NCBI GenBank assembly: GCA_030549205.1
Contig: JAUKTV010000008.1
Span: 558,001 to 622,000, forward strand
DNA: 64,000 nt
Direction: 5' to 3'
From: Apiosordaria backusii
Lineage: Eukaryota > Ascomycota > Sordariomycetes > Sordariales > Lasiosphaeriaceae
Part shown: positions 1-10,718 of the stretch, one piece after another
Layout of the letters: the number at the start of each line of letters is the position of its first letter
How positions within the stretch are numbered: position 1 is the first letter of the stretch
Position numbers and translations under genes: made by a program
Notes under the pieces: model-generated
Databases searched by the model: none
Told to the model about the DNA's origin: nothing
What the model saw: only the letters and a program-made list of their open reading frames with translations

Positions 1-1
1 G

Positions 2-1216
2 GAGTATTCCGGCAAGATTTTCAGCCATGTACAGGATAAGCTCGTGGCGTTATCCGGCCTCGCCCAGGAATTTGAGGTCCATTTTCCGGACGACACGTAC
101 ATAGCCGGCATGTGGCGTTCTACATTTCCACACTCGTTGCTGTGGAAATCATCAGACAGATCAAGTCCTGTGAAGATACCGGAGGCCTACCTCGCACCAT
201 CTTGGTCTTGGCTGTCTATCGACGGGCCCATATCGCCGTCTCACGCTGGCAGCCGTAGCGAATACTCCCTTGTTGATATCTTCAACGTTGTCACGACACC
301 GGTGTTCCTATCTAAACCTACCGCCTCGCTCAAAGACGCTTCCCTCACATTGCGCTGTTTCATGCGACCCGTCGAGATCCGCCCCGATTACGAAAAGAAG
401 CCCTGGTACATGTTGGCTATGGGAGGTGGCAAAGCCCACATGCTGTTCATCAAAGACGAAGATGGCACGGAATCATCTTGCGTGGACAATTTCCACTCGG
501 ATGCATTCGACTACTCTTTTGATATCGCGTCTGACGAGAATTCGGGACCAGAGTCTGTGTCTGGGTACTTTGTGCCATTGACCTTGGACCAACCCACCGA
601 GCACAGCTCTCTTTGTATTAGTGGCCTACTTGTCGAACCGGTTGGTGATGACAGTGGCATGGAAGCTACTAATACATACAGGCGGATCGGACTCTTGAGA
701 GTCTATGGGCCCCACTGTCAACGCATCAAATACCAGTTGCGCAAGGGCTTAGAAAAGAACCAGGGTGACTGGAACGGCCTGTTGAAATGTCTTCGGGCGA
801 CTCATTTAGACTTTGAAAAGTTGAAGAGGGACGAAGAAGAAGACTTTTTGGATACCGGGGATGACAAAAAGGATGCTTCATCGGATGCCAAAGAGGAGGG
901 GGATGAGGAGGAGGTAGAGGACGACGGCCTAGATGACAAAGCGGGCGCATCTTCGGATGTCAAAAGTGAGGATGAAGAGAAGGCGATTGTGGACGACGGC
1001 CTAGCTGAGAAGCTCGAAGGGCTGGATATAACGGTTGGGGACGATGTGCCAGCTGTCCATGCGGAGAGAGGAGTCGCTGGCAAAGCAAAAGTTGAAGTTG
1101 ATCTTGGCTCCGTGGAGGCACTTGAAAGGCTGTATGCTCTGGATGGTGCTTTGAATGCAAGCGGGCTGAAGAAAAAGTTTGAAAGGCTGGTTTCAAAGGA
1201 AATTACTTTGATTTGA
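2..1216 (+). CDS. HET-domain protein, C-terminal part (5' end outside window)
   Basis: The frame is open from base 2, so the gene starts upstream of the window. The first residues match the conserved block after the HET domain of fungal heterokaryon-incompatibility proteins: DKLVALSGLAQEF, then YIAGMWRSTFPHSLLW, then YLAPSWSWLSIDGPI (about residues 12-67 of the visible part). The HET domain itself is not in the window. HET proteins act in cytosolic non-self recognition and cell death. After about residue 260 the protein becomes an acidic D/E/K tail with two 24-residue copies (DDKKDASSDA... and DDKAGASSDV..., bases 860-931 and 932-1003). The tail is unusual for the family. The stop is a TGA at 1214-1216. 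Family assignment is confident; the allorecognition role is inferred from the family. Confidence 0.85.
   Translation, partial: EYSGKIFSHVQDKLVALSGLAQEFEVHFPDDTYIAGMWRSTFPHSLLWKSSDRSSPVKIPEAYLAPSWSWLSIDGPISPSHAGSRSEYSLVDIFNVVTTPVFLSKPTASLKDASLTLRCFMRPVEIRPDYEKKPWYMLAMGGGKAHMLFIKDEDGTESSCVDNFHSDAFDYSFDIASDENSGPESVSGYFVPLTLDQPTEHSSLCISGLLVEPVGDDSGMEATNTYRRIGLLRVYGPHCQRIKYQLRKGLEKNQGDWNGLLKCLRATHLDFEKLKRDEEEDFLDTGDDKKDASSDAKEEGDEEEVEDDGLDDKAGASSDVKSEDEEKAIVDDGLAEKLEGLDITVGDDVPAVHAERGVAGKAKVEVDLGSVEALERLYALDGALNASGLKKKFERLVSKEITLI
860..1003 (+). repeat. Two tandem 72-bp units coding acidic tail
   Basis: Two imperfect 72-bp units lie head to tail in frame. Each codes for a 24-residue acidic segment that starts DDK, contains ASSD and ends DDGL. 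This is a duplication inside the C-terminal tail of the HET-type protein. Confidence 0.7.
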
Positions 1217-2291
1217 AAGACTCTCTATATAGATATGGGTGCTTTTGTATACTCTCCAACAGCGTCCTTCATTCGATGCTACGTATACGAATATTGGCTT
1301 GACACATTGAATCGTCTGCCTGATGTGCAGCAAGGTCTTTCGCACGCTGCAAACAGCTCTTCGTTTCACATATGGCTTCCGCATGCAACTGTCCGTTCAA
1401 CAAAAATGATCATCCATTTGAAAGCCGTCAAATATTTAGACACATGCCATGGTCCAAAACGGCCAACCGGTAAATTTAGCTTACTCAGGCCTTAATTTCC
1501 TTGCACCACCGTATCAACTCATAGCTGTCTTTCAGGCCTTGAGGGAAGGAGTTGGCCGCTAGGTACACATGGGGATGAAATCGGAGCCCCTCAGTTCGGT
1601 TACCTTAGGCCTTACTATGAGTGCGAAGGGATCATCGTGGCAACACAACATCTTTCGCGGTCTCCAACACCCCTAGAACAGGTACCTAGTTAGGTAGGTA
1701 TCAAATCCATGTGAACCAGGGCTACTCTCGCCAACGGTTCCGAATTGAGAAGCGTTTCATAAACCCGGGCTATTCATGGAGGGCGGGGGCGCCTCGGTCA
1801 ATGCCCTGGGCCCGACACAGAATGGAGCTTCAGGCCCTAAACCCTGGTTCCTTCCCATATTACCTCGACTGTCTCCTTGGGTTTTTCCGGTTCCCACAAT
1901 ATGTGGTCTGTCCAAACCAACCTCTCCAGTCATCCTCCATCGTTTCTCTTTGTAAAACTCTAAGGTCATCTGGTCTTTCAGGCTATTCCCATCATACCAA
2001 GCAACGACGTTATCGGCACAACCCTGGGAAACAGACCCAGGTTCTGTTCGTCAGCCCCATGACTCCTGTCGTTTGGGTATTGGGCCCGTAAGACATCTTC
2101 TCTAGATCTTTCTCAGCGCTGGGCAGTCCAGTCAGCACAACCTCTACGAGAACGACCGGGTATGTTTCCTGCGTGATGGTCCTGCCAGGTTCCTATGGTA
2201 GTCTTCGGCTGACGCATTTTGGAAGACAGAATTCCCGACGAACGAAGCAGCCGAAGCTCACCGCTGTTCAGTCTTGCGAAGCCGACCTTGA
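1217..2291. other. Intergenic, no gene recognised
   Basis: The open frames here lack family motifs, overlap on both strands and mostly lack good ATG contexts. No tRNA-like or repeat structure was seen. The interval probably holds the 3' UTR of the HET gene and non-coding DNA. Confidence 0.5.
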
Positions 2292-2485
2292 CGGCTGCCC
2301 GGGGTCCCTGCGGGCGAAAGGATTGGTGCGGCGCTGCGGCTGGTGGACCTCGCCGGGCAGAATCCCCGCCGCCGCATTGTGTCCGGGCAGGCCGGCGGCG
2401 GTGTGGCCGGTGACGGTGCGGTCGGTGGCAGTGCGGCCGGTGGCAGTGGCGAGTAGTGGCGGTGGCCGAGGACGTGGTGGTGCTG
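2292..2485 (+). repeat. GC-rich dispersed repeat, copy 1
   Basis: This segment is nearly identical to 45341-45515: both run from CTGCCCGG(G/A)GTCCCTG through a shared CGCCGGGCAGAATCCCC core to a GGTGG/GCGGT simple-sequence tail ending in GGCCGAGGACGTGG. The copies differ by a few substitutions and by the length of the GGTGCGGTC-type tail. In the longer copy the unit lies in a frame encoding AALRLVDLAGQNPRRR. It may be a fragment of a multicopy gene or mobile element; no transposase motif is visible. Confidence 0.75.
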
Positions 2486-4050
2486 GGCGTGGTCGAGGAT
2501 GTTCCGGTGATGATTATCAAGCACTGTGTGCCGCACAGAATTCCACGACAAGACCCCAGCTCTGCTTCCGAGGCTTCCGAGGATTCCGAGGGCTCGTGCC
2601 TTGGCTGCTCTCATTCTCAGTGATGGTACTCTCGAAAACGCAAATGACAGGGGAAGAAACCGTGGTTCAGACATACTATGATCACCTTCTGCGGAGCCCA
2701 ATGTTACACCCCGAGGAGTTGGCATGGCATACTTACGCTCGCCGGACTTCCTTGGCATTCAGAGTTGCTATCTCGAGTACGACGACTACGGAGCTTGTCG
2801 TGATTGTCGATTGCGAGGATGTTTCTGGCATCGATGGCCAGTCAGGCATTCCAATCGTGAATCGACCGGCCCGAACAATCATGCCGATTGTAACTTGAGG
2901 CGTCGGGTAAGTCGACTTGGGTAAGTCTCATCTACGTATTTCTACGTTTTACTTACTGATCAGAGAAAACAATCAGATCATCAAGCGACTCCAGTAACGC
3001 ACAGAATTCTCTCCTCCAAAATGACGAGATTTCTCTATATGACCAGACCTCGACAAGCCAACGACAGATAAAAGACAATGACAAGTTCGGATAAAGCACT
3101 CTCCCCCCTATCCGATCACATCTTTCGTTCCCTTGATCCTTTGACATCTGGAGACAAGCTGTGGAAGGTCGAGCAGATATACTTCATCGCCGCCATAACG
3201 GTGATCGCTACGCCTAGGACGGCTGGGACAAGCTCATGGGAAGTAGCAACATTAATTCTCACTAGCTGTGGCTCTAGCTACCAAGGCTCTGTGTCCGCCA
3301 ACCCTGCCTATAAATAATCCTCTTCTCCAGTCCAGCGACCTTCCTGCCCCCTGGCATATGGACCATTCTTTCTACCAACCTTGTCAGTCCGCAGTGCAGG
3401 ACTCTCCTTCACTCTATGATCCCCAAAGGGCAAACCAACCCTCAAAATCCAGAAAACGGGTTTCCCGGCAGCCTAATGACCCATCTAGTGAAAACAGCCA
3501 CAACAGTCCAACAAGCCAGCGCGATTATCTGAGTGCCGAGCATGAAATCAACGTGCGGAGCAATATGGGCTGCGGGACGGTGAAGTTGCAGGGTCGGCGT
3601 TGTGGGTAGGACCAGTCAGGGTCAGTCGGCAAGGGCGGCCACAGCTTGGGGAAGGGGGTCAAAGGGTATAATTAGGTGGTGAATAGCGAGCCAATAACAA
3701 TGTCATCTTGTACATACAAATAGCAGCTCTAAGGTATTCAATGCTTCATCTATCAAACGTTGTGTCTACGTGCGGGTCTGGTTCACAGTGTCTTTGTTCT
3801 TGCTGTGGGCGGTCTTGGCTGAGTGGGTACGATTGACCAGGAGCAGCTGCCAGGGTGAAGAGCAAGCGCTCCTACCAACGATCAATATGTCAACAATGAT
3901 CAATTCAATAGCATAACAAAGAAGTAAACAATCAAAAAGACAGCAGTACATAAGAAAGCAAGAGCACCTTCAACCCACAATCAAAACGATAACAAAGATG
4001 TCCCTATAACACCTATACCCACAAGAAACCCATCACCCGCCCCTAGAAAG
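2486..4050. other. Intergenic, no gene recognised
   Basis: Only short overlapping open frames are present, the longest about 110 codons, without recognisable motifs or signal peptides. About 3600-3730 is G-rich and then A/T-rich, and may hold a terminator for an unseen transcript. Nothing can be assigned. Confidence 0.45.
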
Positions 4051-4053
4051 AAA

Positions 4054-5050
4054 TCACACATCACTCAACACAACCTCCCCCTTCTCCCCCACCCCCCACC
4101 CAGTCTCATACATGCACCTCCCCGCCTCACAATCAGCATGAAACACCATCCCCTCCCCGTCCCCTGCACCGCACTCGCCCCCCCGGCGCCGCAAACCCAT
4201 AATCCTGCGTCTCCCGTCCAATCAACTCCCCCATTCTCTTCCACGGACCCTTGATATCCTCCGCAACAGCATACCTTACATCATAATCCAACGTATTGTA
4301 GCAATGCGAGCTATAAAACAGCACGTACTTGCCCTCTTTTTTGGTCTTGACCAAACTCGGGGCTTCAATCAGCGGGCCGTCAATGTCTGGTATCCTATCT
4401 AGAATGGTAGTTGCAGGCCCAATAGGGGTGAACCCATCCGTGATGTCAACCTCTTGTAGTTTGAACGGTGTAGGAAAACCAGGTTTATCCCCGTTGCCGC
4501 ATGGACCTCCCTTTCCCTTGGCGCTCCCGTCGACTTTGTAGATTACGTATCGCTTGTTGGTCTCTGTGTCAAGAAAGCCGGAGGAGTCAATTGCGCCGCC
4601 GTCGTGGTCGGGGCAGGCAAAGGGGGTGGGGTGGGCGGTGTACGGGCCCAGAATGGAAGTGCGGGATACAGCAACACCAATGCAGTGGTAGGGCGAGCCG
4701 GAGAGGAGACCAGAGTAGTACATTACGTAGGCTTTGCTTGGTTCGATGTAGTGGATGTCGGGTGCCCAGATTAACGGGAGGGTGTCGTTGACCCAGTCAC
4801 CTGGGGTGGGCAGGAGGTCGAGTTTGGAGAGGTAGGTCCATCTCGCGCCAGCAGAGGTAAATGACGGGAAAGATGGGGACGAAGCAACTTGAACGTTGTT
4901 GGTGTTCCCAGAGGTGGCAAAGGCGTACCACTTTGAGGTGACTGGGTCGAAGGTGATGGAAGGGTCTGGGAAGTCGAGGTTGCCAAGAGCGGCACGGGGA
5001 GCGGAGAGAACCCTCGAGGGGAGAGATAATAGAAACAGTAGAAAAATCAT
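4054..5050 (-). CDS. Secreted glycoside hydrolase family 43, frame broken near the 3' end
   Basis: This is a probable plant cell-wall arabinan/xylan-degrading enzyme (GH43, five-bladed beta-propeller). The ATG at 5050 is preferred over 5128 because it begins a signal peptide, MIFLLFLLSLPSRVLSAP. Catalytic candidates are Asp in FPDPSITF, Asp in WAPDIHY and Glu in IEAPSL, spaced as expected for the family. The open frame ends at 4133 after APGGRVRCR, where the plus strand has a C7 run (4178-4184). Dropping one base of the run continues the protein as GECGAGDGEGMVFHADC... to a TGA at 4054-4056. That tail (HADC, MYETGW) looks like a real GH43 end, so the break is either a sequencing or assembly indel or a recent mutation. 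Exact substrate is unknown. Confidence 0.85.
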
Positions 5051-5674
5051 CGTGCTGGTTAACTGGTGAAGGCTGTGTGAGTGGTCGAGAGAATGCACGG
5101 TATTTTGGAGAACGACACCCATCTTCACGTCTTATATGATCTTCAACTTGACGATGTCATGAGTTTCTCGACGGCCGAAAAAGGCCAAAATGACCCTGGT
5201 GTATTACCGTCCTAGTATCCTGCGCAACCTGTTGGATCAAAGTCACTACCACTCATGCAGGACAAGACGTCAGCAGGATTCTTTCTGGGGCGACACTTAC
5301 TCGTGCTGAATCAGGGTCTAGCGGTAATGTCGCACCGGGTCCGAGTAGTTGGTAGCGCGGGGAAGTCTTGTGATTTGGGGTTGTGTTGCCGGAGGTAGTA
5401 GTAGCAAGAACAACGAAGAGGTGGTTTGTGATGGGTGATAGTTCTTCGACTCTGGGCCATGCGAGGCTGTGGTTACAGAGGTTTTCCTCAGAAGTGCAAG
5501 GCAGAGCGTCCCAGGTAGCACAAGTTGTCTTAATCCCCAAGGCTTGGTTTCAGCAACGAACTTCGAGCATGATAGTGTGCAATAAGTGTGATCCAGACAT
5601 AGATTCTTTGGTGTCACTTCCGAGCCTAACTCCGACAAAAATCAAGACCCCCGGTAAATGCCTCACCATCACCA
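5051..5674. other. Intergenic between convergently unrelated minus genes
   Basis: This should contain the promoter of the GH43 gene. Open frames on both strands overlap each other and show no motifs. No clear TATA element was found close to 5050. Confidence 0.4.
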
Positions 5675-6589
5675 TCAGAATCCTCGATTCAGTCCGTCCC
5701 ATTCTGGATCATCCCTCTTTGCCCTCACCAGATCGCCTGGCCAGCTTCCACCAGGAGCCTTCTGAGGGTTCTGTATGGCCTGCTCACACACTGCATCCCC
5801 GAGTGCCTGCTCAATCTCCAATCTTGGCAACTGCCATCGTATCACCTCAGCCCACGTATCAATAAGCTCTGATGGTGGCGGCGGGTAGCTCTTGAAATCT
5901 GCCCTGACTCCCAGTCTAAGCGCTCTAACAGTTCCCCCTAACCTTTCTGCAATTCCCGGAGATGTGTGCAACGACATGGCCAACCATGCGTCTCTGATCT
6001 CCTTTTCGGGGATGCCGTGTGATCGCAACAGGCGAGCAGCAACATCGGCCGAGACAACCTCGAACCTCTCGGGTACGGTGTCATAGGTGGAGGCGGTGCC
6101 AATGTCGTGGAGGATGCAGGCCACAAACAGAACGTGGGGAGGGGCGCGGGCGATGCAGCCGGGCGTGGGATTGTCATCTTTGCTAGCTAAGCTTGAACGA
6201 ATCGAAGGGACGTAATGGGCATCGGCTGGAAGGGTGTCTTCAAAGAGACGCATAAAGGCCGCAGCGTAAAAGTACACCCTGAGACTGTGATACAGGATGG
6301 AAGCTGGCAGGGTGGACTTGGCGAGGGAGAGGGCTTCGGTGCAGACTGGATGGGGAGGGATGAGTGCGCGAACGGCAGCGGTGATGGTGCCTGTTCCAAC
6401 CCCAGGTCCAATACCCGGGGAACTGCAGCTGGAAGAGATTGACTGGTGTCTGGGAGGGTTGCACATGCTGTTTGATTCTTGACTCGGGTACAATCTTTGG
6501 CCAGTGTCTTGGATCGATGTCGGTACCGAGAGTGTCTCGGCAGTTGAACAAGAGAAGAAGCGTCGATAAGTAAGGTAAGTAATGTACAA
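5675..6589 (-). CDS. HD-domain protein, cyanamide hydratase-like
   Basis: The HD phosphohydrolase fold is indicated by spaced His/Asp motifs: ILYHSLRVY (first His), FVACILHDIGTA (the HD pair) and MSLHTSPGIAERLGG (third His). The spacing, with W(L/Q)ALSLHTS-type sequence after the HD pair, is that of fungal cyanamide hydratase-like (DDI2/DDI3-type) proteins, which convert cyanamide to urea using a bound metal. The N-terminal ~45 residues are serine-rich and not conserved-looking, so the true start may be the internal ATG of MCNPPRHQ, or a spliced upstream exon may exist. The C-terminus ends EWDGLNRGF. The reaction is inferred from the family; many HD relatives have unknown substrates. Confidence 0.75.
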   Translation of the reverse strand: MYITYLTYRRFFSCSTAETLSVPTSIQDTGQRLYPSQESNSMCNPPRHQSISSSCSSPGIGPGVGTGTITAAVRALIPPHPVCTEALSLAKSTLPASILYHSLRVYFYAAAFMRLFEDTLPADAHYVPSIRSSLASKDDNPTPGCIARAPPHVLFVACILHDIGTASTYDTVPERFEVVSADVAARLLRSHGIPEKEIRDAWLAMSLHTSPGIAERLGGTVRALRLGVRADFKSYPPPPSELIDTWAEVIRWQLPRLEIEQALGDAVCEQAIQNPQKAPGGSWPGDLVRAKRDDPEWDGLNRGF

Positions 6590-6928
6590 CAGTAACTGGA
6601 TACTGCGCTGTTTCTGTTTGTTTGGGCGCGTTTCCTGGGAGAAGGCGCTATATGTAGAGTAGACAGACCGTTGCCAGTGGTGAAACTCTGTTGGTGCGTT
6701 TGACTCATCGTTGTCGTGCTAGACCCTAACCCTGAATCCATCTCACTTCCAACATTTCGCTCGAGTTTCGGGTCTTATCTGTCCCATTCAACCAAAGTTG
6801 AATCTTCCCACCGAATATTCACCACAATCAGTCTTCCTTTGAGTATCCGTATCCACTGTGTCAGCAACCACTTATCGACCAAATCTGAACAGCCATGAGC
6901 AACGTCCAAAGTCCAAACAACAGCAATC

Positions 6929-7255
6929 ATGGATTCCACTCCACAGTCAAGCACTCCACAGTCCCGTTGGCCCGTTGCGAAAAAGGCGGAGGTAGTGCAA
7001 GTGAGGTTGATCAAGGAGGGTCAGCACTGGAAGACTCCGACCCAGGAGTGGATATCAGAGGTGGAAGACTGGTATGATAGAAGGAAGGAGCCTTTCAAAA
7101 GACTGAGGGAGGAAGCCAAGAGAAAGGAGGAAGAAGCCAAGAGAAAGGAGGAAGAAGCCAAGAGAAAGGAGAAGGAAGCTAAGAAAAAGGAGGATGTAGC
7201 CAAGAGAAAGGAAGATATAGTGAAGCCTATGATAGAGAAGCGGGGGGAGAAGTGA
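6929..7255 (+). CDS. Small Lys/Glu-rich coiled-coil protein, hypothetical
   Basis: The 108-residue open frame starts MDSTPQSSTPQSRW. An N-terminal segment (EGQHWKTPTQEWISEVEDW) is followed by about five 7-residue EEAKRKE units that would form a highly charged single coiled coil. The repeat is encoded by 21-bp DNA units at 7110-7214. No known family is recognised. It could be a genuine small protein or a chance frame over a purine-rich repeat; the ordered, repeat-free N-terminal half favours a real protein. Confidence 0.45.
   Translation: MDSTPQSSTPQSRWPVAKKAEVVQVRLIKEGQHWKTPTQEWISEVEDWYDRRKEPFKRLREEAKRKEEEAKRKEEEAKRKEKEAKKKEDVAKRKEDIVKPMIEKRGEK
7110..7214 (+). repeat. 21-bp tandem repeat, about 5 units
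   Basis: The unit is close to GAAGCCAAGAGAAAGGAGGA and runs in frame through the coiled-coil ORF. The last units are degenerate. Confidence 0.75.
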
Positions 7256-7446
7256 AGGGCACAATAGAGAAGGAATTGGAGGACGAATAGCGGAATGAGG
7301 TAAGGTCAAAGCGACCAGCGATAAGTATTAAGTTGTCTTTTTTATTGTCACTAACTGCTGATGTATGTTTGGTATAGACTTTTCAGTACCAGGTATTGTA
7401 TTCTAGGTAGTCAGCGGTTATGGTTGCCAATCGGAAAAGCAAGCAT

Positions 7447-8322
7447 CTACGCCATCCACTTTCTAAACCAACTTACAGCTTGACCCTCGCTCCCCTCTCC
7501 TCTTTCCTTCTGCTTCGGATCCCCGATATCACCCCTCACCGCAAACCCATGTTTGGCCCCCTCATACACCACCACCTCGTGTCTTTCCCTATCTTGCAAC
7601 AACTTCACCACCGTCTCCATCTTGGAACGCCCTAAGTACTGATCATCGTCCCCATTCGCTATGCTAAGCGGGGTATCATCCTTTACCTTTTCAATATCAG
7701 CCGGCACGGAAACAAGGGATGGGTGGGCGGTGAATGCGCAGTCCACCAAGGGTGGGGACAGGTGGGTTAAGCGGATGGTGTACAGCCCGCCCCAGCAGAA
7801 GCCCGCAACCCCTATTTTGGCTGATGGCCCGAGTTCTTGTCGGAGAGCCTGGAAGAAGGCGTTGACGCGGGGAGCGGCGACGGCGTAGCGGTTGTAGAGG
7901 AGGAATTTGAGGAGGGCGGGGACGAGGCGGGCGTAGGTCCAGATTTTGGTGAAGATGTTGGCGGTGGGGAGGGCGTCGGTTAGGATGAGGAATTTTTCGG
8001 GGAGGGCGGTTCCTAGAGGGTTGTTAGCGATGGATTGGCAGTGGGATGGCATGGGAAAGGGATAGTGAATACCGTTGTTGAAGTCGGGAACGAGGACCTT
8101 GCATGGTACGCGCCGCGCGTATGCATCAGCGAGGACGCGGGTGTTGCGCAGCTTCCAGCCCAGGGCATCGGTGATTATTACCACTGTGCCGAGGGATTGG
8201 GAGTCATCTGGTGGGAGAGAGACATAGGAAGGAACGTTGTGGACAGTCTGCTCCGTGCCGATCGGGGTGATGTCGCCACGGAGGGTGCCGGTGAAGCAGT
8301 CTTTACAGAAGGGGGCTTGCAT
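7447..8322 (-). CDS. Dienelactone hydrolase family protein, two exons
   Basis: This is an alpha/beta hydrolase of the dienelactone hydrolase family, probably cytosolic and acting on lactones or esters. The triad candidates are Cys in GFCWGG, Asp in IANGDDDQ and His in AKHGFAVRG. The start MQAPFCKDCFTGTLRG is family-typical. The whole stretch reads open, but 8013-8072 is almost certainly a 60-nt in-frame intron: on the minus strand it begins GTATTC, has a perfect GCTAAC branch site 10 nt before the end and ends CTAG. Removing it joins PDFNNG to TALPEKFL and deletes 20 odd residues. CDS exons are 8073-8322 and 7447-8012, giving 271 aa. The gene lies 300 bp from the HET gene on the other strand. 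Confidence 0.85.
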   Translation of the reverse strand: MQAPFCKDCFTGTLRGDITPIGTEQTVHNVPSYVSLPPDDSQSLGTVVIITDALGWKLRNTRVLADAYARRVPCKVLVPDFNNGIHYPFPMPSHCQSIANNPLGTALPEKFLILTDALPTANIFTKIWTYARLVPALLKFLLYNRYAVAAPRVNAFFQALRQELGPSAKIGVAGFCWGGLYTIRLTHLSPPLVDCAFTAHPSLVSVPADIEKVKDDTPLSIANGDDDQYLGRSKMETVVKLLQDRERHEVVVYEGAKHGFAVRGDIGDPKQKERGEGSEGQAVSWFRKWMA

Positions 8323-8618
8323 TTTGCTTTAATGTAAACTGCCAGTGATAAGACTTATAATATTTCAAGACCTGAATGAGATGAAAGAATTTTGATATCA
8401 AATTTCCAAGAGGTTTATTGAGATTTTGTCCTTTCACGCTGTGAGGGTGAATCTCTGCATGAATGAGATGAAGTTGAAAAGCGGGGTAGAGTTGACCCAC
8501 TTTAACACAGCCTCACCTTTGTCTCAACATCGACAGGTCGACGCAGAGCATCTCCCGATCCACTCGATATTGCTCCCTTCGCAAAGCCCGGCACCTCTTA
8601 TCTCATGGTCGCCCAGCT

Positions 8619-10718
8619 ATGGTCGGAGGAATCGCCGGCGCACCTGTAACCTCTTTCCATCTACCACGCAGAAGGCTTTATAGGTATATGCCTTTAATGC
8701 AACGATGCCACGCATACGACTACACCATACGGCTCCTCCACCTCCTCCCAAGTGCCGATGACACCGCTCCGCTCCGCTGTCGGTTGACTGAAAAAGGCTA
8801 TAATGACCACTGGGACAATGATCCCCACCATGATTATCACGCCCTCTCATACACATGGGGCGAGCCAATCTTCCCGGGGATGCTCGAAGTCCTTTCCAAT
8901 GGGAAACTATCCGGTAATGAATCGCTAGGTGCGATCCCAATCACACAAAATCTTCAATCCGCCTTGCAGCATTTGAGAAAACGAGACACCACTCTCATTC
9001 TGTGGGTGGATGCGGTGTGCATCAACCAGGCCGATGTCACAGAGCGCAACAGCCAAGTTACCAACATGCCGAAGATATACAAGAAGGCATCCTCGGCCGT
9101 AGTCTGGCTCGGCGACGAATCGCCACTCCATGACGCTCGACTTTGCATGGGCTTTTTTGAGAGCTTGCGCATACTTTCGACGAATTCCAACCAGAACGTC
9201 CAGTCAGCCTCTTGGCGAAAGCGCTTTGAGATCAACCGACTGGTGGCGAGCTTCTTGGGTGCATGCAATGCTGTCATTATCTACTTCCTTGAGCGACCTT
9301 GGTTTCGCCGCCGTTGGATTGTCCAGGAGGTTGTCTTGGCCAAAACAGTTACAATACACTGCGGTCCATGGAATATTCTTTGGGATACCTTCCACCTCGC
9401 CATGTTTGAGCTGTTTGAAAACGACCAAGGGGTGTTCACAACCGATCATCGAACAACCATGCGCACTATGACTGGCGTCCGTAATGGTGGGCACTCTATC
9501 ACCGCGGTGCGTAACATTGGACTTTTGGCAAAGAAGCAACTGCCACTTGATACCCTCGTCGAGTTTTCCGCTTTCCTTTGCGCAGACCCCCGTGACAGGC
9601 TCTACGCTCTGTATGGTGTCATCAAGCGTTGGTGTCCACGCCAGGTCACCATGCAGCTGGCCCAGATCAACGTGATCGACTATTCACTACCGACTGAGCA
9701 GATCTTCACCAATTTCGCCACTGGCCTGATTCAGATAGACACCCGGACTTGTCGACCATTGACATCTGACAACGCAGAGTACAGGCCTGTTACCCACGTC
9801 CTGCAGCTTGCTGCGGCCTTCGGCCATCAGGATCCGACACAAAACCATCTTTGTGGCAAGATCCCATCGTGGGTTGTCGACTGGACTGGCGCACTATGCT
9901 TTGAGCCCCTGCATCATTCCCCGACCGATCACGTTGCATGCAAGGCGATTACAAGAGAGCAAATACAGTTTCTGCCTACCAAGGAGAACCCACGTCTTCT
10001 CGTTATCATTGGCTTGCCCTTTGACATTGTCACAGCAAGCATATCACTTGACGTCCGCCCGATGTTGCTCACAAGCACCGTACACAAAGCAAAATGGTCT
10101 CTCAACCACTTTTTGTCCAAGGTTGCCGACCACGTTGACGGCGATTTCTACGAACCAACTTATCAGCACCTCATTACGGCCCTGGCAATCACGCTCGTGG
10201 CGAGCTGGGAGCACACCCCAAAGAACTCGTACTTTGGACAGGACCCACGTTTCATCACAGATTTTTTGAGGCAGTTGGAGTGTCAGCAGTATCATCTACC
10301 TGAACTACTTCACAAGTGGCCGGCATATGTCGAGCTGATGGCTCTTACTATGCGAGGTCGCTCCCTCTTTCTCACGGCAAAAGGATACATGGGTATTGCA
10401 GCAACGGGTGTCACGACTGGGGACGTGGTTTGTTTACTTGATAATCAAAGTGTGCCTTTTGTGGTGAGACCAGAGCGAGCCGCAAAGTATACTGTTCAAG
10501 ATGGCGAGAGGGGCGCCGTGCATCTCCCGGATTGTTCGGACTATCAACTGGGAATGTTTGAACTTGATGTGGCCGAACTTGGAAGGGCACCGAGCTTGCG
10601 CAACACGTTTGGCTTGGTGAGTGATGCCTACGTGCATGGCTTGATGAAAGGCGAGGCGTTTGAGGTTATGGAGAAGGCTGGGGCGGATCTTCCTCTGAAG
10701 ATATTGCCCATTGCTTGA
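8619..10718 (+). CDS. HET-domain protein (heterokaryon incompatibility), intact
   Basis: The 699-aa single-exon protein has the HET hallmarks in order: IRLLHLLPS near residue 38, YHALSYTWGEP near 73-83, LWVDAVCINQ near 126-135, SSAVVWLGDES, and WFRRRWIVQEVVLAKT near 230. The long C-terminal part (residues about 280-699) includes FSAFLCADPRDRLYALYG, also common in the family. HET proteins trigger cell death on non-self contact. The start at 8619 is chosen because RRLYRYMPL just before IRLL matches the usual (Y)xPL block; an ATG at 8688 would remove part of it. The C-terminus ends PLKILPIA. No frame damage is seen. Confidence 0.92.
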   Translation: MVGGIAGAPVTSFHLPRRRLYRYMPLMQRCHAYDYTIRLLHLLPSADDTAPLRCRLTEKGYNDHWDNDPHHDYHALSYTWGEPIFPGMLEVLSNGKLSGNESLGAIPITQNLQSALQHLRKRDTTLILWVDAVCINQADVTERNSQVTNMPKIYKKASSAVVWLGDESPLHDARLCMGFFESLRILSTNSNQNVQSASWRKRFEINRLVASFLGACNAVIIYFLERPWFRRRWIVQEVVLAKTVTIHCGPWNILWDTFHLAMFELFENDQGVFTTDHRTTMRTMTGVRNGGHSITAVRNIGLLAKKQLPLDTLVEFSAFLCADPRDRLYALYGVIKRWCPRQVTMQLAQINVIDYSLPTEQIFTNFATGLIQIDTRTCRPLTSDNAEYRPVTHVLQLAAAFGHQDPTQNHLCGKIPSWVVDWTGALCFEPLHHSPTDHVACKAITREQIQFLPTKENPRLLVIIGLPFDIVTASISLDVRPMLLTSTVHKAKWSLNHFLSKVADHVDGDFYEPTYQHLITALAITLVASWEHTPKNSYFGQDPRFITDFLRQLECQQYHLPELLHKWPAYVELMALTMRGRSLFLTAKGYMGIAATGVTTGDVVCLLDNQSVPFVVRPERAAKYTVQDGERGAVHLPDCSDYQLGMFELDVAELGRAPSLRNTFGLVSDAYVHGLMKGEAFEVMEKAGADLPLKILPIA

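Noticed and set aside
2173..2898. 241-codon plus frame across the dispersed repeat
   Set aside because: It is GC-rich repeat sequence with no motif, and the matching copy at 45 kb is open in a different frame.
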